Shown here one piece after another: positions 45,607 to 58,672 of a stretch of DNA of 64,000 nucleotides. Both the position numbers and the translations under genes were made by a program. The stretch's first letter is position 1. Every line of letters begins with the position of its first letter. The notes below the pieces were generated by a model. It searched no databases, had not been told where the DNA came from, and worked only from the letters and a program-made list of their open reading frames with translations. The DNA is from Arachis hypogaea (lineage: Eukaryota; Streptophyta; Magnoliopsida; Fabales; Fabaceae), in NCBI RefSeq assembly GCF_003086295.3, contig NC_092050.1, positions 152,526,699 through 152,590,698 of the forward strand. The letters run 5' to 3'.

Positions 45607-46689
45607 TTAAAAGTTCTGTTATTACAAAGGCATTTACAAAAATATACATGCATTGATAAATTGTGGAAAATATACCTATGTTTTCATTTGTCGCCATAAA
45701 GTCAATTTATTTGGTTTTAGCAACTGTGACTAATTCCCCCCCCCCCCTTTTTTTTTAAATTACAGAATTAAATATATCCAAATAGCTTGAAGAACTCAAA
45801 TCTACAAGGAATATAGACTAGTTTAAAGTGAAGATCATAGTTATGGAGAGGTTAAACGGGGATCATTTACAATTAATGTAATAATTTTTTATATTAAATT
45901 ATCTAACAATTAGATATTTATTTATATTTAATTATAAAATTTATAAAAGTAATACATATTATTAATTGAGTTAAATATTTTATATGACTTAATTATTTTT
46001 TATCGGATGTATGTCCTGCAAAGGGAAATTAAATTAATGATTATTAAAAAGATAGGAAATCAAATTTTGAAACTTGGGTTTGGCTGTGGCCTTTTCTTGT
46101 TGAATGGAGGTGTTTTTTTTTTTTGACACGCTCTTTTTTTAATATGAAAGTAAAAGTGGTAATATATTTTAATATTGTAATTTTTGGTGTTTTTTAAAAA
46201 TATAAAAAATACATAAATTGGAGGGTCTGATTTTTATACTTCAAATTTTTTAATTTTTTTAACAGAAATTTCTCGATCTAATTTCTATTGTCTCACAAAT
46301 CTCTTGGTCTGATTTTTGTATTTCTTACAAATCGGATGGTCCAATTTTTTTTTATCTAATTAAATGATTCCACATTTCAGAATAATACCCATGAACCCAC
46401 ATTTTAAAAAAATACCGATGCTACTCCGATATCAAAAAACAAAATCTGTTAGTGTTGTTATGCTCTGCAAAATTGTTGTGTTGTTCGCATTACAAGGAAA
46501 CAGGTGCTCTTTTCTGCTTGGATCTGCGTATCGTTGCATGTAAAATGTGTCTATATAAATAAAATTATAAATTATATATGGGACTCTTGTGATGTCTCCG
46601 AGTTCATCATTTGCTAGGTTAGATAACGTAAGGTTAATTGTGGACAAAGAAAACTAGAATGTATAGAAGAGTAGTTTTTTTTTTTTTTT
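45607..46689. other. Noncoding interval with homopolymers
   Basis: Holds a C run (45737-45748) followed by T/A runs. Loosely repeated (G/C)GTCTGATTTTTGTA and CACAAATC motifs (46220-46350) and a long T run (46675-46689). No gene. Confidence 0.45.
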
Positions 46690-47044
46690 GGGGCTAAAGT
46701 ATACTTTTTATTTTTGAAGTTTGACAAAAATTTTAAAAATATCTCTAAGTTTTATTTTGTTTTAATTTTGTCCCAAAAATTTTTTATTTGTATCAAATAT
46801 ATCCTTGACGGCTAAATTTTCAATTCAACAACAATTTCATAAAAATAACCCTCAACACAAGCAAATCAAACATAATTCTTATGCATTATTGTTAGATTGG
46901 TCTTAAATTTTTTAAAAATTTAACCATCAAAAATATATTTGATATAAATCGAAAACTTCTAAAATAAAATTGAAACAAAATAAAACTTAAGAGTATTTTT
47001 TAAAATTTTTACTAAATTTTAAAGATAAAAAATATACTTTATTC
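46690..47044. mobile_element. Mutator-type foldback MITE, copy 1
   Basis: Ends GGG(C)TAAAGTATAC ... GTATACTTTATTC-type. The arms are inverse along almost the whole length (TTTTAAAAATA, AAGTTTTATTTTGTT, TTGACGGCTAAATTTT ...). It is flanked by T runs that hide the target duplication. Same family as 57276-57643 and 59902-60267, and the most diverged of the three. Confidence 0.8.
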
Positions 47045-48470
47045 TTTTTTTTATATCTATAATAAAAAGTAAAAATTCGCGCACAATTATTTTTACAAAA
47101 CTGTTAGTTAAAAGCTGTTATATTATCTAATATATAATTAAATTGTTATTTAAGTATTTAGCGATTTTAAATTATCAATTTTACATGAATGTTCATCGTA
47201 ATAAGTTCATAAAAATACTTGTTATATATTATATAATTTTTTCTTTCGGTCGTGATTATGTATTATATTGTATGTCTGAGCGTGGAGGCTTATTAGGAAT
47301 TAGAAAAATGATCTATTGGAATTTATTATTTTAGATGTGATTTCTTTCTAATTACCAACTTTTTTTTTTTTGATAAAATTGTTCATATAGACGTAATTTA
47401 GACGGATCTAAAAATATTATTACGAAAGATTAATAAAATATATATTATTTAAAAAATATATACAAATAAATTATTAATGTAAGATATATTATAAACATAT
47501 ACTCATAAAAAATATATTTTAAAATATATAAATATGTGTATATTTTTTATCATTGAAATAGTATACATCAATTTTTTATATTATAAAATTTATCGATAAT
47601 AAAATTTGTATAAAATTTTTTAATAATTTTTTTTAATGTAAATTAAACGACAGTTAACACAAAATTTATTTTTTATTTTATTTTTGAATCTATTCTTTAC
47701 AATATTCATAATTAAAAAAATTAAACCATATTTAATAATTTATTACTATTAATTTTTTAAAAAAAAAAGCTTAGGGGACAAAGCCTCCACTCTCCCTCTA
47801 TTTTTAGACTAACTTAGTATTATGTTCGAGACCACAATTATTACTGGTATAATATAACATATAGAACAATAGAAAATTATTGCAATATATTAAAATCCAC
47901 ATTTTTAGTAACAAATATTTTCTAACGACTAATTTTCTGTTAGCAAATACGTCTCTATAGTTGCAATTTTTCTAAATTGTCATTATTTTGGACTGATTTC
48001 ATTTTTGTATCAACAACAAAAGAATGTTGGCAAATATGGATTATTTCAGAAGTTATTGACAATGGCTAGTTTATGCCAAAGATTGAAGTTGTTAGCAAAA
48101 CAACTTAGGATGCCATGGTGTGTATTTTTATTTTTTTTTTATTGTTATTTTTATTTTAAATATTTTTTATTTTCTAAATTTTATAAAAAAAAATAATTTG
48201 TTTGCACATCTTGTTTTTTTTGTTTTACAAAATTTTAAAAATAAAAAACACTGAAAATAAAAACTTAAACTAAACACACTCTTATCACAACAAAAGGCTT
48301 GACCCTTGTAGAAATATTGCTGAATGGGCTTTGTCTTACTTACTTTCTCTAACAACAAAATCCTACGAAACCATGCATTGGCCCAATACGTAAATGGGCT
48401 TATTGCAAAGGCCTTGTATTAAGAAGCAAAAATGTTATTTAAATAACTAAAAAAATGTTATTTAAAAAAG
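47045..48470. other. AT-rich noncoding interval
   Basis: No supported gene. Only short chance frames and A/T runs (for example near 48130 and 48180-48240). Confidence 0.45.
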
Positions 48471-48632
48471 TTGGTCGAGTGGTGAGCTCACTCGTCCGCT
48501 TAAACAAGTGTCGGGATTTGAATCCCATTTAACCCATTAGCCAATAACAGACCCTTAAATGAAGCTCAGATTCACGACGGATTAGTTCTTAACTTGTCGG
48601 ATTGGGGAATATTGTAGAAAACAAAAAAAAAA
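48471..48632 (+). mobile_element. tRNA-derived SINE, same family as 11359-11540
   Basis: TTGGTCGAGTGGTGAGC head (A-box), CGTCCGCTTAAACAAG, B-box-like GGGATTTGAATCCC, body with GACGGATTAGTTCTTAA and a TTGTAGAAAAC tail leading to an A run. The imperfect repeats AAATGTTATTTAAA (about 48453) and AAATGTTATTAAAA (about 48651) may be its target duplication. Confidence 0.8.
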
Positions 48633-48884
48633 AACCTAAAAAGAATATGAAATGTTATTAAAATAATGCATTAATTATTTAAAAATGTTGTTACCATAAA
48701 AATATTTTTTGCTGTTAACCGTTTTCTTACATTCATACAATTAGGTTTTCTATTTGTATAGTTATTTAAATGGTTATAACTTAAATCATCATCTATAATA
48801 GATCACAACACGCACCTTCTTTTTTTATTGCTTTTAATGATTCTTATGTTCTAATATGTGAGATATGCTATAGTATAAATTTTA

Positions 48885-49846
48885 GAGAAAATTCCACCTC
48901 ATTCTCCTGCGAGATGTTAAAATGACATTCCCCTCTTTTTTATTTATAAAATGTACATTTTCCTCCCTTATAACTTTTAAAAAATCTCATTTTTAATCTA
49001 TTTAAATTTTTTGTGTTAACTAATATTAACTTTATCTATTTTTCAAAAAAAATTATTTTTTACAAAAATATCCTTTAGTAAAAATTTTTTTATCATTAAA
49101 TTTTACTTACCAAAATACCATTTAATAAATTATTTTTTATTTATTAAATTGTATTTTTACCAAAATATTTTTTTAAAAATTTAATAATTAAATTATTTTT
49201 TTCTAAGATACCTTTCAATAATTTTTTAATTATTAAATTATGATTTAACCAAAATTTTTGTTAATAATTTTTTATATTTTACTATTAATTTTTCGATATC
49301 AATGTATATTATTTTAACATTAAATAAAAAAATATTACCATTGTTAATATGTATAACAATTAATATATATTGATATTAAAAAAATAATCTTACTAAGATT
49401 TTTTAATATTAAAATAATATATATTGATATCAGAAAATTAATAGTAAAATATAAAAAAATTATTAACAAAAATTTTGGTAAAATTATAATTAATAATTAA
49501 AAATTATTGAAGGGTATCTTAGAAAAAATAATTTAATTATTAAATATTTTTTAAAATATTTTGGTAAAAATATAATTTAATCAATAAAAAATAATTTATT
49601 AAAGGATATTTTGGTAAATAAAATTAATGATAAAAAATAAAATTTTTGTTAAAGAGTATTTTTGTAAAAAAATAATTTTTTTTTTGAAAAATGGATAAAG
49701 TTAAAATTAGTTAATACAAAAAAAATTAAAATAGATTAAAGAGGAGTTTTTTAAAAGTTATAAGGGAAGAGACTGTACATTTTATAAATAGATGGGAGGG
49801 GAGTGTCATTTTAGTATCTCGCAGGGGAGGAGGATGAAATTTTTTC
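48885..49846. mobile_element. 962-bp foldback element, Mutator-type
   Basis: The left arm (about 48885-49320) is the near reverse complement of the right arm (about 49400-49846), apart from a short AT-rich centre. Both arms share ATTCTCCTGCGAGAT-type ends, ATTTATAAAATGTACA and a series of AAATATCCTTTA-like motifs. A perfect 9-bp duplication TAAATTTTA is at 48876-48884 and 49847-49855. No coding. Transcripts through it would fold into a long hairpin. Confidence 0.9.
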
Positions 49847-49855
49847 TAAATTTTA

Positions 49856-50332
49856 TGAGTCATTCTCTTTATTTTGTTTGTTTGTTTTTTTTTTTTTTTT
49901 GTAAAACTTTTACATTATACAAATAAAATGTTTAAATTAGTTTTTAAAAAATCACAAGGGTTAATATAGTGCCTAAAAGACTTAATATTTCAATTTAATT
50001 TCTACAAAGATACCAATGTGAATTAAATTGGTCTTTCTAATAAATTTTTGTTAATGTGCCACTATTAATGTCACATGACACAATAAAAACCATGAGATGT
50101 GATAAACTTTATTTTATATGTCAGCAGTTATCAATGTCCCTGTGTTTGTTTACTATCTTAGAATAATAAAGATATGAACACAGAATTTTTTTTTTTATAA
50201 GACACAAACACAAAAATATACATGCATTCAGACATAGATACACATGCATGTAGTCTGGTTGTTAAGACATTAATAAGGAGATATAAACACATTTATCATT
50301 AAAAACAAATTTTACTTATAATAAAGATGATG
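49856..50332. other. Noncoding interval
   Basis: AT-rich, with T runs (49888-49901). Nothing recognised. Confidence 0.5.
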
Positions 50333-50335
50333 TTA

Positions 50336-51435
50336 GGGAGCGTTTGTTTTCGAGGGCAGGACACGGAGACATGGACAACACTTGTTTAAAAAGTGTTTGG
50401 AAGCAGAGACATGGACAGTGGACATATTGTCTCCGAGACAATTTTTTATACTTTTGTGTCCACTCTTTCACGAAGGACAATGATGGACACGGGATTTAGA
50501 AGAGTGGACACGGACAATTTTATAAATTTTGTTTTCCTTTTTTTCCACTATTACCCCTTCTTATTTTTCCTATTGCGTTGTTCAGAGATACTTTTTTTCT
50601 TTATATTCTTCCTCTATCTCTTTCTTTTCCAGGTACTTTCTCTTTTCTGTAGAATTTTTTATTAGGAGTAGATAATTCTTTTTTTTTTATCGTTTTACTT
50701 CAATACCATTTTAACCTTATATTATATTATTTAATTTGTAATAAAAATAATAACAAAAATAATTAATCTTAAAATTTTTGAAAGATAAATATTAGCAAAA
50801 GTAAAATTGATCTTTTAAAATGCTAAAAAATAATTTATAAATTGTAATTGATTTTATATAATTTAAAAAAAATCTACTTTTTATAAAGAAAAATCAGTTT
50901 TTAGATAAAAAAATAGTTTTTTTTTAAATAAAAATAGATTTTTATATGCAAAAACTAATTGTTTTTTCATGTAAAAATGGATTTTTTTTAAAATTAATTT
51001 TTTATTTAAAATTAATTTGGCTTATTAACTTAAACAAAATTTTTTATTAATCAAACTCAAATTTATTTTTTTTGTTAATCTTAACCATATGTATTCCTAC
51101 ATATTAATAATAAATTTTAAAATAAAATAATTATATTTATAAATTTTATTTTAATATAAATACTAATATATTTTTTGATTAAAATTTTTTGCTTCTTTAA
51201 ATTTGACTTTTTTTCAAGTTCCGTCTGTATTTTTATGTACTCTTATTTTTTATTAAATTAATTTGTATTGATGTAGAAAATTTGGAATCACAAGGCTATT
51301 TTAGTCATTTCATATAATATTTTAATCTTGTCCATGTGTATCCAAACATAATATTAGACATTACATTAGTGTCTCCGTCCTATTATCTCTGTTTTAGTGT
51401 CATGTTCTGTCATGTCTCTAAAAATAAACACAGCC
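50336..51435. mobile_element. PIF/Harbinger-like non-autonomous element, 1.1 kb
   Basis: The left end GGGAGCGTTTGTTTT, then GACACGGAGACATGGACA, is inverted at the right end (AGTGTCTCCGTCC ... AATAAACACAGCC). A TTA trinucleotide flanks both sides (50333-50335 and 51436-51438), as for PIF/Harbinger. The interior is AT-rich and noncoding. Confidence 0.65.
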
Positions 51436-51438
51436 TTA

Positions 51439-52115
51439 GTGATGAAGGTGATGAGGGAAGAAAATAAAATTTTAAAAGTTTTGAAGTGATAAAATTAGAA
51501 TAAAAATTAATGTTTTGTGTCTAACGTTATTTGTACCTTAATTTTTTGGCAAAATATTGAATACATATATTTTATGTGTTATTACGTGTCAATATATTTT
51601 TAAATTTTTTTATCTTACTAAACAAATAATGAACATATATATTACTATATGTCCATGATTCATATGGAAATAAACAGCTAACTAAATACAATCTTAAAAA
51701 GATCAACTTAACTTATATTAGTAAATAACTAAATTAAGTCATTAATCATATATTTTGAGATCAAACTCCTCTAAAATAAAAAAATTAATAAAATAAATAA
51801 GTGAATATTAATTTTTATTTTTAAATTAAAATAATAAAACTCATAAATAGTAAACATTTTATAAATTCAATGATAATTAACTAACCTCCTCCAAATGTAT
51901 TAACAATTGATATAAGATATATTCATACCAAAAGAGTGCTTTATGATTGCCCATGTGGACATATTTGGTTTTGAGAAACATAATGTTTTTTTTTTAAGTT
52001 GAGAATTTTTACAACAATATGAAAGTGTGATTTAATTGTAACACATTAGCATTAAAATAGGAGGAAGTGTATATGTAAAAGAGATAAATAAACACTCACA
52101 TAAAAATAATCAAAA
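51439..52115. other. Noncoding interval
   Basis: AT-rich DNA, nothing recognised. Confidence 0.5.
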
Positions 52116-52125
52116 TAATTTCTAA

Positions 52126-52381
52126 GAATAAATGACCATTTGTACTCATAAAAGATGAAAACGCTGACATATGTACCCATACTAAATCGAAACTAAACTT
52201 GTACTAACGCAAGATGTCTTTCGTGTGACAAAAGTACCCTGTCTTTAGAGGGTTGGAGTGCCACGTAGGGTATTTTTGTCACACGGAGAGCATCTTACGT
52301 GGGTACAAGTTTAGTTTCGATCTAGTATAAGTACATATATAAGCGTTTTCATCTTTTATGCGTACAAATGGTAATTTATTC
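52126..52381. mobile_element. Mutator-type MITE, 256 bp
   Basis: The ends GAATAAATGACCATTTGTAC and the inverse GTACAAATGGTAATTTATTC carry on into ATAAAAGATGAAAACGCT on both sides, then a shared inner inverse around GTTTAGTTTCGAT and GTCACACG. A perfect 10-bp duplication TAATTTCTAA at 52116-52125 and 52382-52391 supports it. Confidence 0.92.
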
Positions 52382-52819
52382 TAATTTCTAAATACATGTT
52401 AATTTAATAGAAATATATCAAATGTTCCAACTATATTTTTTTATTAATATCTTTGCATAAAGGCTAAAAATCTTGGATTTGCATGAATGGATGTGGCAGA
52501 ATTGAAGGCTTTTAGGGTCATGTGGCATGTGCCTAGCTATCCTATATTGGGCTTTAATTTTGGGCATATGTCTAATGTCTTAATGTCTAAATCTATCAAT
52601 CAAAATTCAGAGCCATGTCTGGGGACCTTTTGTGAACTTGGGCGGTTTGTGGTGGCCCATTCATTTTTCCACCGCTAAATAATATAATCCACATCATTTT
52701 GTTTGACCAAAAAATAATCCACATCATTTTCCCAATATTTGTTTTAAATAGAATACTTCATTTTATGAATAGTTCATTTGAATAATGTCAAGTTTTTTCT
52801 TAAATCAAAATTATTTTAA

Positions 52820-53350
52820 GAGTAAAGTATCGTTTTTGTCCTCAACGTTTGGGGTAAGTTCTATTTGTGTCCCTAACATTTAAATCGTTCTATTTGTATC
52901 CTTAACATTTATAAAAGTGATTCAATGTTATCCTACTATTGATTATACTAACAAATCAGATTATATTTTTCAATTATTCTTACTTGGATGTATTCATTCT
53001 CAATTATGTCTCACTTGGATGTGTTCGATTTTAATATTATACCCATTATTTGTGTTTAGATTCAATTATATCCCTAGAAAAGTAAATTATGTAAATGTTG
53101 TAGGAATTAGTTTCAACATTTGATGAGCTATTTTTCGAAGTAGATCATCGATTCTATCCCAGACATTTGTATTCTAACTTCATGAAGAGATTTTTAAAAC
53201 TCAAACTAAAGCGCTCATGATGTGTAATTGACGGCAGGATAACATTGAATCACTTTTACAAACGTTAGAAATACAAATAAAACGATTTAAACGTTAGGGA
53301 CACAAATAGGATTTACCCCAAACATTGGAGACAAAAACAATACTTTACGC
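52820..53350 (+). mobile_element. Deletion derivative of the MULE family, retaining a transposase fragment
   Basis: Ends GAGTAAAGTATCGTTTTTGT ... ACTTTACGC belong to the same family as the 5.4-kb MULE. A perfect 9-bp duplication TTATTTTAA lies at 52811-52819 and 53351-53359. Inside, about 53103-53222 aligns with the start of transposase exon 2 (TTTGATGAGCT, GATCATCGATTCT, AGACATTTGTAT, AAGAGATTT), including the intron acceptor just before it. Not translatable. It shows directly how small elements arise from the larger one. Confidence 0.9.
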
Positions 53351-53359
53351 TTATTTTAA

Positions 53360-56300
53360 TATTTAAGAGTGTTATTGTATAGTGGTTTTTTTTTTATTAT
53401 ATTTTTTTAATAATAAATATATAATCAAATGTGTGTGTAAGCAAAATGTATATTAAATAAAATGAAGATAAAAGGATAGCCGAAATAGACAAAATTTAAG
53501 GAAAAGGACTGCTAAATTTTTTAGCAATATGATTATATATAATTAATAATGATGCGAAAAGGGTTAGAGCATAGGAGATTTGGTCTAAAATTGAATCATA
53601 TAAACTTCATTAAAAGAGAGACTTATTATGATTATTCACGAACTTATATTATAATCACTAGTTGAGGTTGATAAAACTTTGCAAAACCTACAAATTGAAA
53701 CCGACAAATCTGTTTCACTTTTATCCTATATTTTAGATGGTTGATTGAATTTGATTGATGCAAATTAAGAAAATAACTTTGGATTAGACAAAAGCCATAA
53801 TCAACGATCTTCAAAAATTCACCAGCCAGTTTTGGTTTGAATATGATCATTATAAATTATATTGTATGGACATTATTGTTTTGAATTTATAATACAATAA
53901 AAGATTATACACTTAGAACAATATAACCATGTATTTTTTGTTCAATAATAAACAATACTTGATGAACGTATCCTTTCACCGATGAACTAGTAGTTTTGGG
54001 GATAGATTTAAGCTCATATATATAAGTCATGAGTAATTCTAATTAAGTGAGCAAGTTATTGTTCAATAAAATTTTCAATCAAGTATCCTAAAAATCTCAA
54101 AAAATAAGATACACATAAATTTTAGCATTTTTTTTCTTATTTTTTTCGTCTCTGTACATTTTTCATCTTCTTTATTCTTCTTTTACTGCATCCAAGAATA
54201 TACGCGAATTGAAAAAAAAAAAAATCCAATCCAATTTTTGCTAAAATTATTAGATCGGATCGATCCAATATTTATATCACTTTTAGATTCTGATTTAATT
54301 CATAAATATTTTTAGCCGCGTCTGCATTTTTTCATTTTTTTTATTTGTTGTTGCATTTTTTCTCATGTTATTATTACACAAATTTTTTGTATTTTTATAT
54401 AAAAAATAATTTTTTAAATAATTTTTTGTATTTTTTTTCAAAAGAGTATAAACTTTTTAAAACTTAGTTGAGACTTAATTACAAAAAATACTTTCACCTA
54501 GTATTTCTCTAAAAATTCATAATCTTATCAAAAGTAATATAAAATATTTATGTAAAATTCATTATGGTATTAATACAACAATAAAATTATTCACTAAATA
54601 GGGTTGACTATATAAATCAAATAATATTATTATGTTCTATTATATTATTATGTCTGTAGTAAAACTATTTATATGTAGATATTTTTTAATAATTTTTTTG
54701 GATTGCTTTTTATTATTTATCTTCTGTCTACATTATATCTCATTCACTTTTGTAATCAGATATTCTGTTAATCTTTTTTTTCATGTCCAAATTATATCCA
54801 AAATAAAATTTTATTATTTTCTTATAATAGGCCATATTTCAATTTTTTTTTTATATTTTTGTTATTTATTTTGTTCATATATGTATGATCATTCATCTAT
54901 TTATTTCGATCACATTTTATGTTTTGTCGTCTAACACTTTATTCTATATAATATAGTCCGTCTAATGATAATGCGATAAAATTTGCCTATAAAATTTAAA
55001 GATATTAGTAATATTAGATAACACCATGATAACATTAGATATTAAATAAGATGGAAATAATTATAGTTAAAGTGATACCTAAATATTTTACTAATTAAAG
55101 AGTTATCGATCATAAGAAAAATCTTTTTATGTGAATATCCTTTGACTAGTACGCGTGCTTGGCATAATGCAAGACAAAGAGAAAACATTTGGTGTCTTTT
55201 TCCATTTCTGTTATATTCTATCTCTTATCTATGCCTTCCCCTAATTAAGGGGGGCCCTCATCTATTTCTTCTTTCTCTTCTAGTTTTTCTATATTATTTC
55301 TTTTTTTTTTTCTTTTCACTCTTAGACAATATACCTCAAAACAAAAGGAAAAATCAATCATTAAATTAATTAAATATATATTTGTTATTTGTTGCAAATT
55401 TCTATAAAAACTTTAGTATCTTGTCATTAATAATTCTTTTTAAGAGTTTAAATCATACATAATTAAAGTTGTAGAAGCATACATATAATTTATAAATAGT
55501 TGGGATGCTTGGTAGTAATTAAATGTTACAATGCCAAATTCATAATTAGTAAGAATGAAAATTGATGAATTGATGTATGTTCATTAACTAATTTATTGAG
55601 ATCATGTTTAATTTGCCTAGGGTTTATTTGTGTATATCACTATATATTGCTAGTTCAAAACTTAGTCTATTTCAAAATGCTAGAGGTGACAAGAGATCTA
55701 ACATTCTAAATGTAACTTAACTCTAAGAATTAACAAATATCATAGGATTTTTTTTTTTTTATATTTTAAAAGAAACTCGATACATAAAAGGAGAACAGGA
55801 GAATCAACAGTAGTATTAAACTATCTCTTTTGACATTGCCATAAAAAAATAGCCAATACTACACAAAATTACGGCCAAAAGAATAAAAAAGAATACAAAC
55901 AACGAAAGCAAAAATAAAATCACAATCAATATAGCACTCCTGGTCATATATTTATTTGTTTCACTTTTATGTACACTATAACGGCTCAACAGGTATTATA
56001 GTGTCTGTTCAACTATTTTTCTATTGTTTTTAAGAGATTAATTTTTATATTTTTATTTTAAAATTATAAATTTAATAAAATAATTTAAAATTTAAAATAA
56101 ATACTATTCCAAAATAAACCCTCTTTGAGACTACAAAAAGTGGAACAAACAAACATATAGCAGATGTAAGTTTTTGTTAAAGCTGAACATATAGTCTATG
56201 TTGGTTGAAAATATGGACTGTGAAGAATATCTTATGATATTTTAATAACAGGATATAGTTTTAATACGGTGGACATATCATCATGAATAATCTAAAGTTC

Positions 56301-57266
56301 TCAAATTGATTTTAGAAATTAATAGCTAGTTGAGACGGCACATTTAGGTTAACTTCCTTATATATATATAATTGGGGGGCTAGGCGAATTTGAAGACAAA
56401 TAAAAATTAGGGTTTTAAGGCTGAAAAGCATGTAGAATGTGAATTTTAAGTTTTTATATAATGCCACATTTTACCTTATTTAATTAGTGCATGTTTACCC
56501 ATTTTGATTTATTTAAATCTTATAAATTAATTTCAAGCACTATATTAAATACAATTAAAAGGTGTCCACATCAAGTAGTCGATATAATAGTAATACTATA
56601 TAATAACGTTTAATTTTTCACATCAATAATCAGCACACCATACACTAGCAATTGTGAAAAGAAATATGACAAAAAATAGAAATCATAATTCTAAAAACGA
56701 AAGACTTAATTGGTAATTTTTAAAGACTAATTTGATTTATATATCCGTTTGATTTGAAAAATCAAATCAATATTACATGTCAAAAAGAAGTGTTGGATAA
56801 ACTTTAAACTTCTATGATATCATCTATTAAATCAAACAACATATCACAACAAAAGTTTTTTTTTTAATCTATTTGCATATCGAATAGGCCATTAAAATTA
56901 ATCAATATACATTGAGAAAGAAAAAATATAGGTTAATAACTCTTAATCAACTAACTTTAAATACTGTAATTAATAATTATTAATTTTATATTTTTTTAAA
57001 AAATAAAATTTAAATCACTAATTAATAGCAATTTAAAAAAAATAGAATGTAATTTAAAAACACTAGTTGATTTGTTATTGGTTAAACTCCTGTTGATTAT
57101 CTAACGGAATTGATTGAGAAAATATACAAAGACAACATTTATACTAAACAACGTAAATAACAGATTAAAAAAATATTTAATTAATTTTAAAAATCAAATT
57201 TAAAAGAATGTTTTAATTAATTTTAAAAATCTGACTTTTAATAAAAATAATCAAAACTTAACTTAA
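53360..57266. other. Long AT-rich noncoding interval
   Basis: No gene supported in 3.9 kb. Frames such as 54632-54934 are hydrophobic low-complexity translations of T-rich DNA. A TCCCCCTAATTAAGGGGGG palindrome-like stretch is at about 55237-55256. Confidence 0.45.
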
Positions 57267-57275
57267 TTCTATTTT

Positions 57276-57643
57276 GGGTAAAGTATATTTTTTGTCCCTA
57301 AAATTTGATAAAAGTTTCAAAAATACTCCTAAGTTTTATTTTGTTTCAATTTTGTCCCAAAAGTTTTCGATTTGCATCAAATATACCCCTGACGGCTAAT
57401 TTTTCAAAAAAATTAAGACAAATTCAACAACAATTTCATAAGAACAACCCTCAACACAAGCAAATCAAGCATAATTTTCATGCATTATTGTTAGATTGGT
57501 CTTAAATTTTTTTGAAAATTTAGCTGTCGAGGGTATATTTGATGCAAATCGAAAACTTTTGGGACAAAATTGAAACAAAATAAAACTTAGAGGTATTTTT
57601 GAAACTTTTACCAAACATTAGGGACAAAAAGTATACTTTATCC
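57276..57643. mobile_element. Mutator-type foldback MITE, copy 2
   Basis: 368 bp, GGGTAAAGTATATTTTTTGT ... TACTTTATCC, nearly palindromic over its length. A perfect 9-bp duplication TTCTATTTT at 57267-57275 and 57644-57652 supports it. Confidence 0.93.
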
Positions 57644-57702
57644 TTCTATTTTTACTCACACTCACCTCACAAATTATAATTTCTCTTAGAACTATTTGTT
57701 AT

Positions 57703-57755
57703 TCCTCCTCCTCCTCCTCCTCCTCCTCCTCCTCCTCCTCCTCCTCCTCCTCCTC
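57703..57755 (+). repeat. (CTC)n microsatellite
   Basis: About 17 uninterrupted CTC triplets. The minus-strand frame through it is a poly-Glu artefact. Confidence 0.95.
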
Positions 57756-58131
57756 GCCGCGTTGCCTCTTCCTCCCTCGCGTCGTCATCCTCCATTGCGC
57801 CCCCTTTGCGTCGCCTTCCTGAAAGAAACATCCCTTTAAAATCAAAGAAATATCCAATCCATCATTAAAGAAACATCCAAAAACATAAAAAGAATCATCC
57901 ATTATCACTACAGGTCAGGGCAGACGAGCAGTTATGTTGATTCCTCAAATGATGCAACGCAGGGAAGATTCTGGACGATCGGCGGTATTACTTTCGAGGA
58001 GCACAAACGTGACCGAACGCACATCAAGAGGGCCAGCTTCTTCGTCCGAAATGCGCGGCGCGACACAGGGGAGAAGATGACGAACGGCAGCATTGCTTGC
58101 ACAAAGCATGGTCGCGGCGCAACAGAAGGGA
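57756..58131. other. GC-rich noncoding flank with CGCGAC / GAGAAGAAGG repeats (left part)
   Basis: 58000-58131 and 60809-60990 share repeats of about 50-60 bp built from GGCAGCAT, TTGCA, GCGACACA and GGAGAAGAAGG; the hAT derivative split them. The origin of the GC-rich sequence is unknown. Confidence 0.5.
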
Positions 58132-58408
58132 GAAGAAGGTAGGGGTGTAAGTTACCGAACCGGACCGAAAATTATCGCAGAACCGAACCAAATTTTACAA
58201 CAATCGAAAGAAAAACCGAAAAAACCAGTTTTTTTGGTTTTTTTCGAACTAAACCGATCGGTTCGGTTCGATTTTCGGTTGCCTATGTTGAAACCGAACC
58301 GAACCGAACCAAACCGAAGAATGAGGGTTTAGTAGCGTGTGTTTTTACTAAGTTGCCCTTTAACCTAGGTATAAAAGGGCCAAGCACTGCAGCCACAAGC
58401 CCACAATG

Positions 58409-58672
58409 GCACAACCCTAGCTTTCTTCTTCTCCTTTCACGCGACCTAAACCCAGTCACCCACACTTCTATCTCCCATTCTTCCACGGTTCCAGGGTCGC
58501 CGCCGCTTCATTGCTGTCACAGGGTCGCCGTCGCAGGGACGGCACAACCCTAACTTTCTTCTTCTCCTTTCACGCGAACCCTAAACCCATTCACCCACAC
58601 TTCTATCTCCCATTCTTCCACAGTTCCAGGGTCGCCGTCGCTTCATCGCCGTCGCAGGGTCGCCGTCGTAAC
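58409..58672 (+). repeat. 132-bp tandem duplication in the hAT leader
   Basis: GGCACAACCCTA starts at 58409 and 58541. Both copies run through TTTCTTCTTCTCCTTTCACG, CACCCACACTTCTATCTCCC and CAGGGTCGCCG with a few changes. Confidence 0.88.

Noticed and set aside
54632..54934. 100-codon hydrophobic ORF
   Set aside because: T-rich DNA translated as Phe/Ile/Tyr; no signal of a real membrane protein gene.
57699..57908. Poly-Glu ORF
   Set aside because: Caused by the (CTC)n microsatellite.
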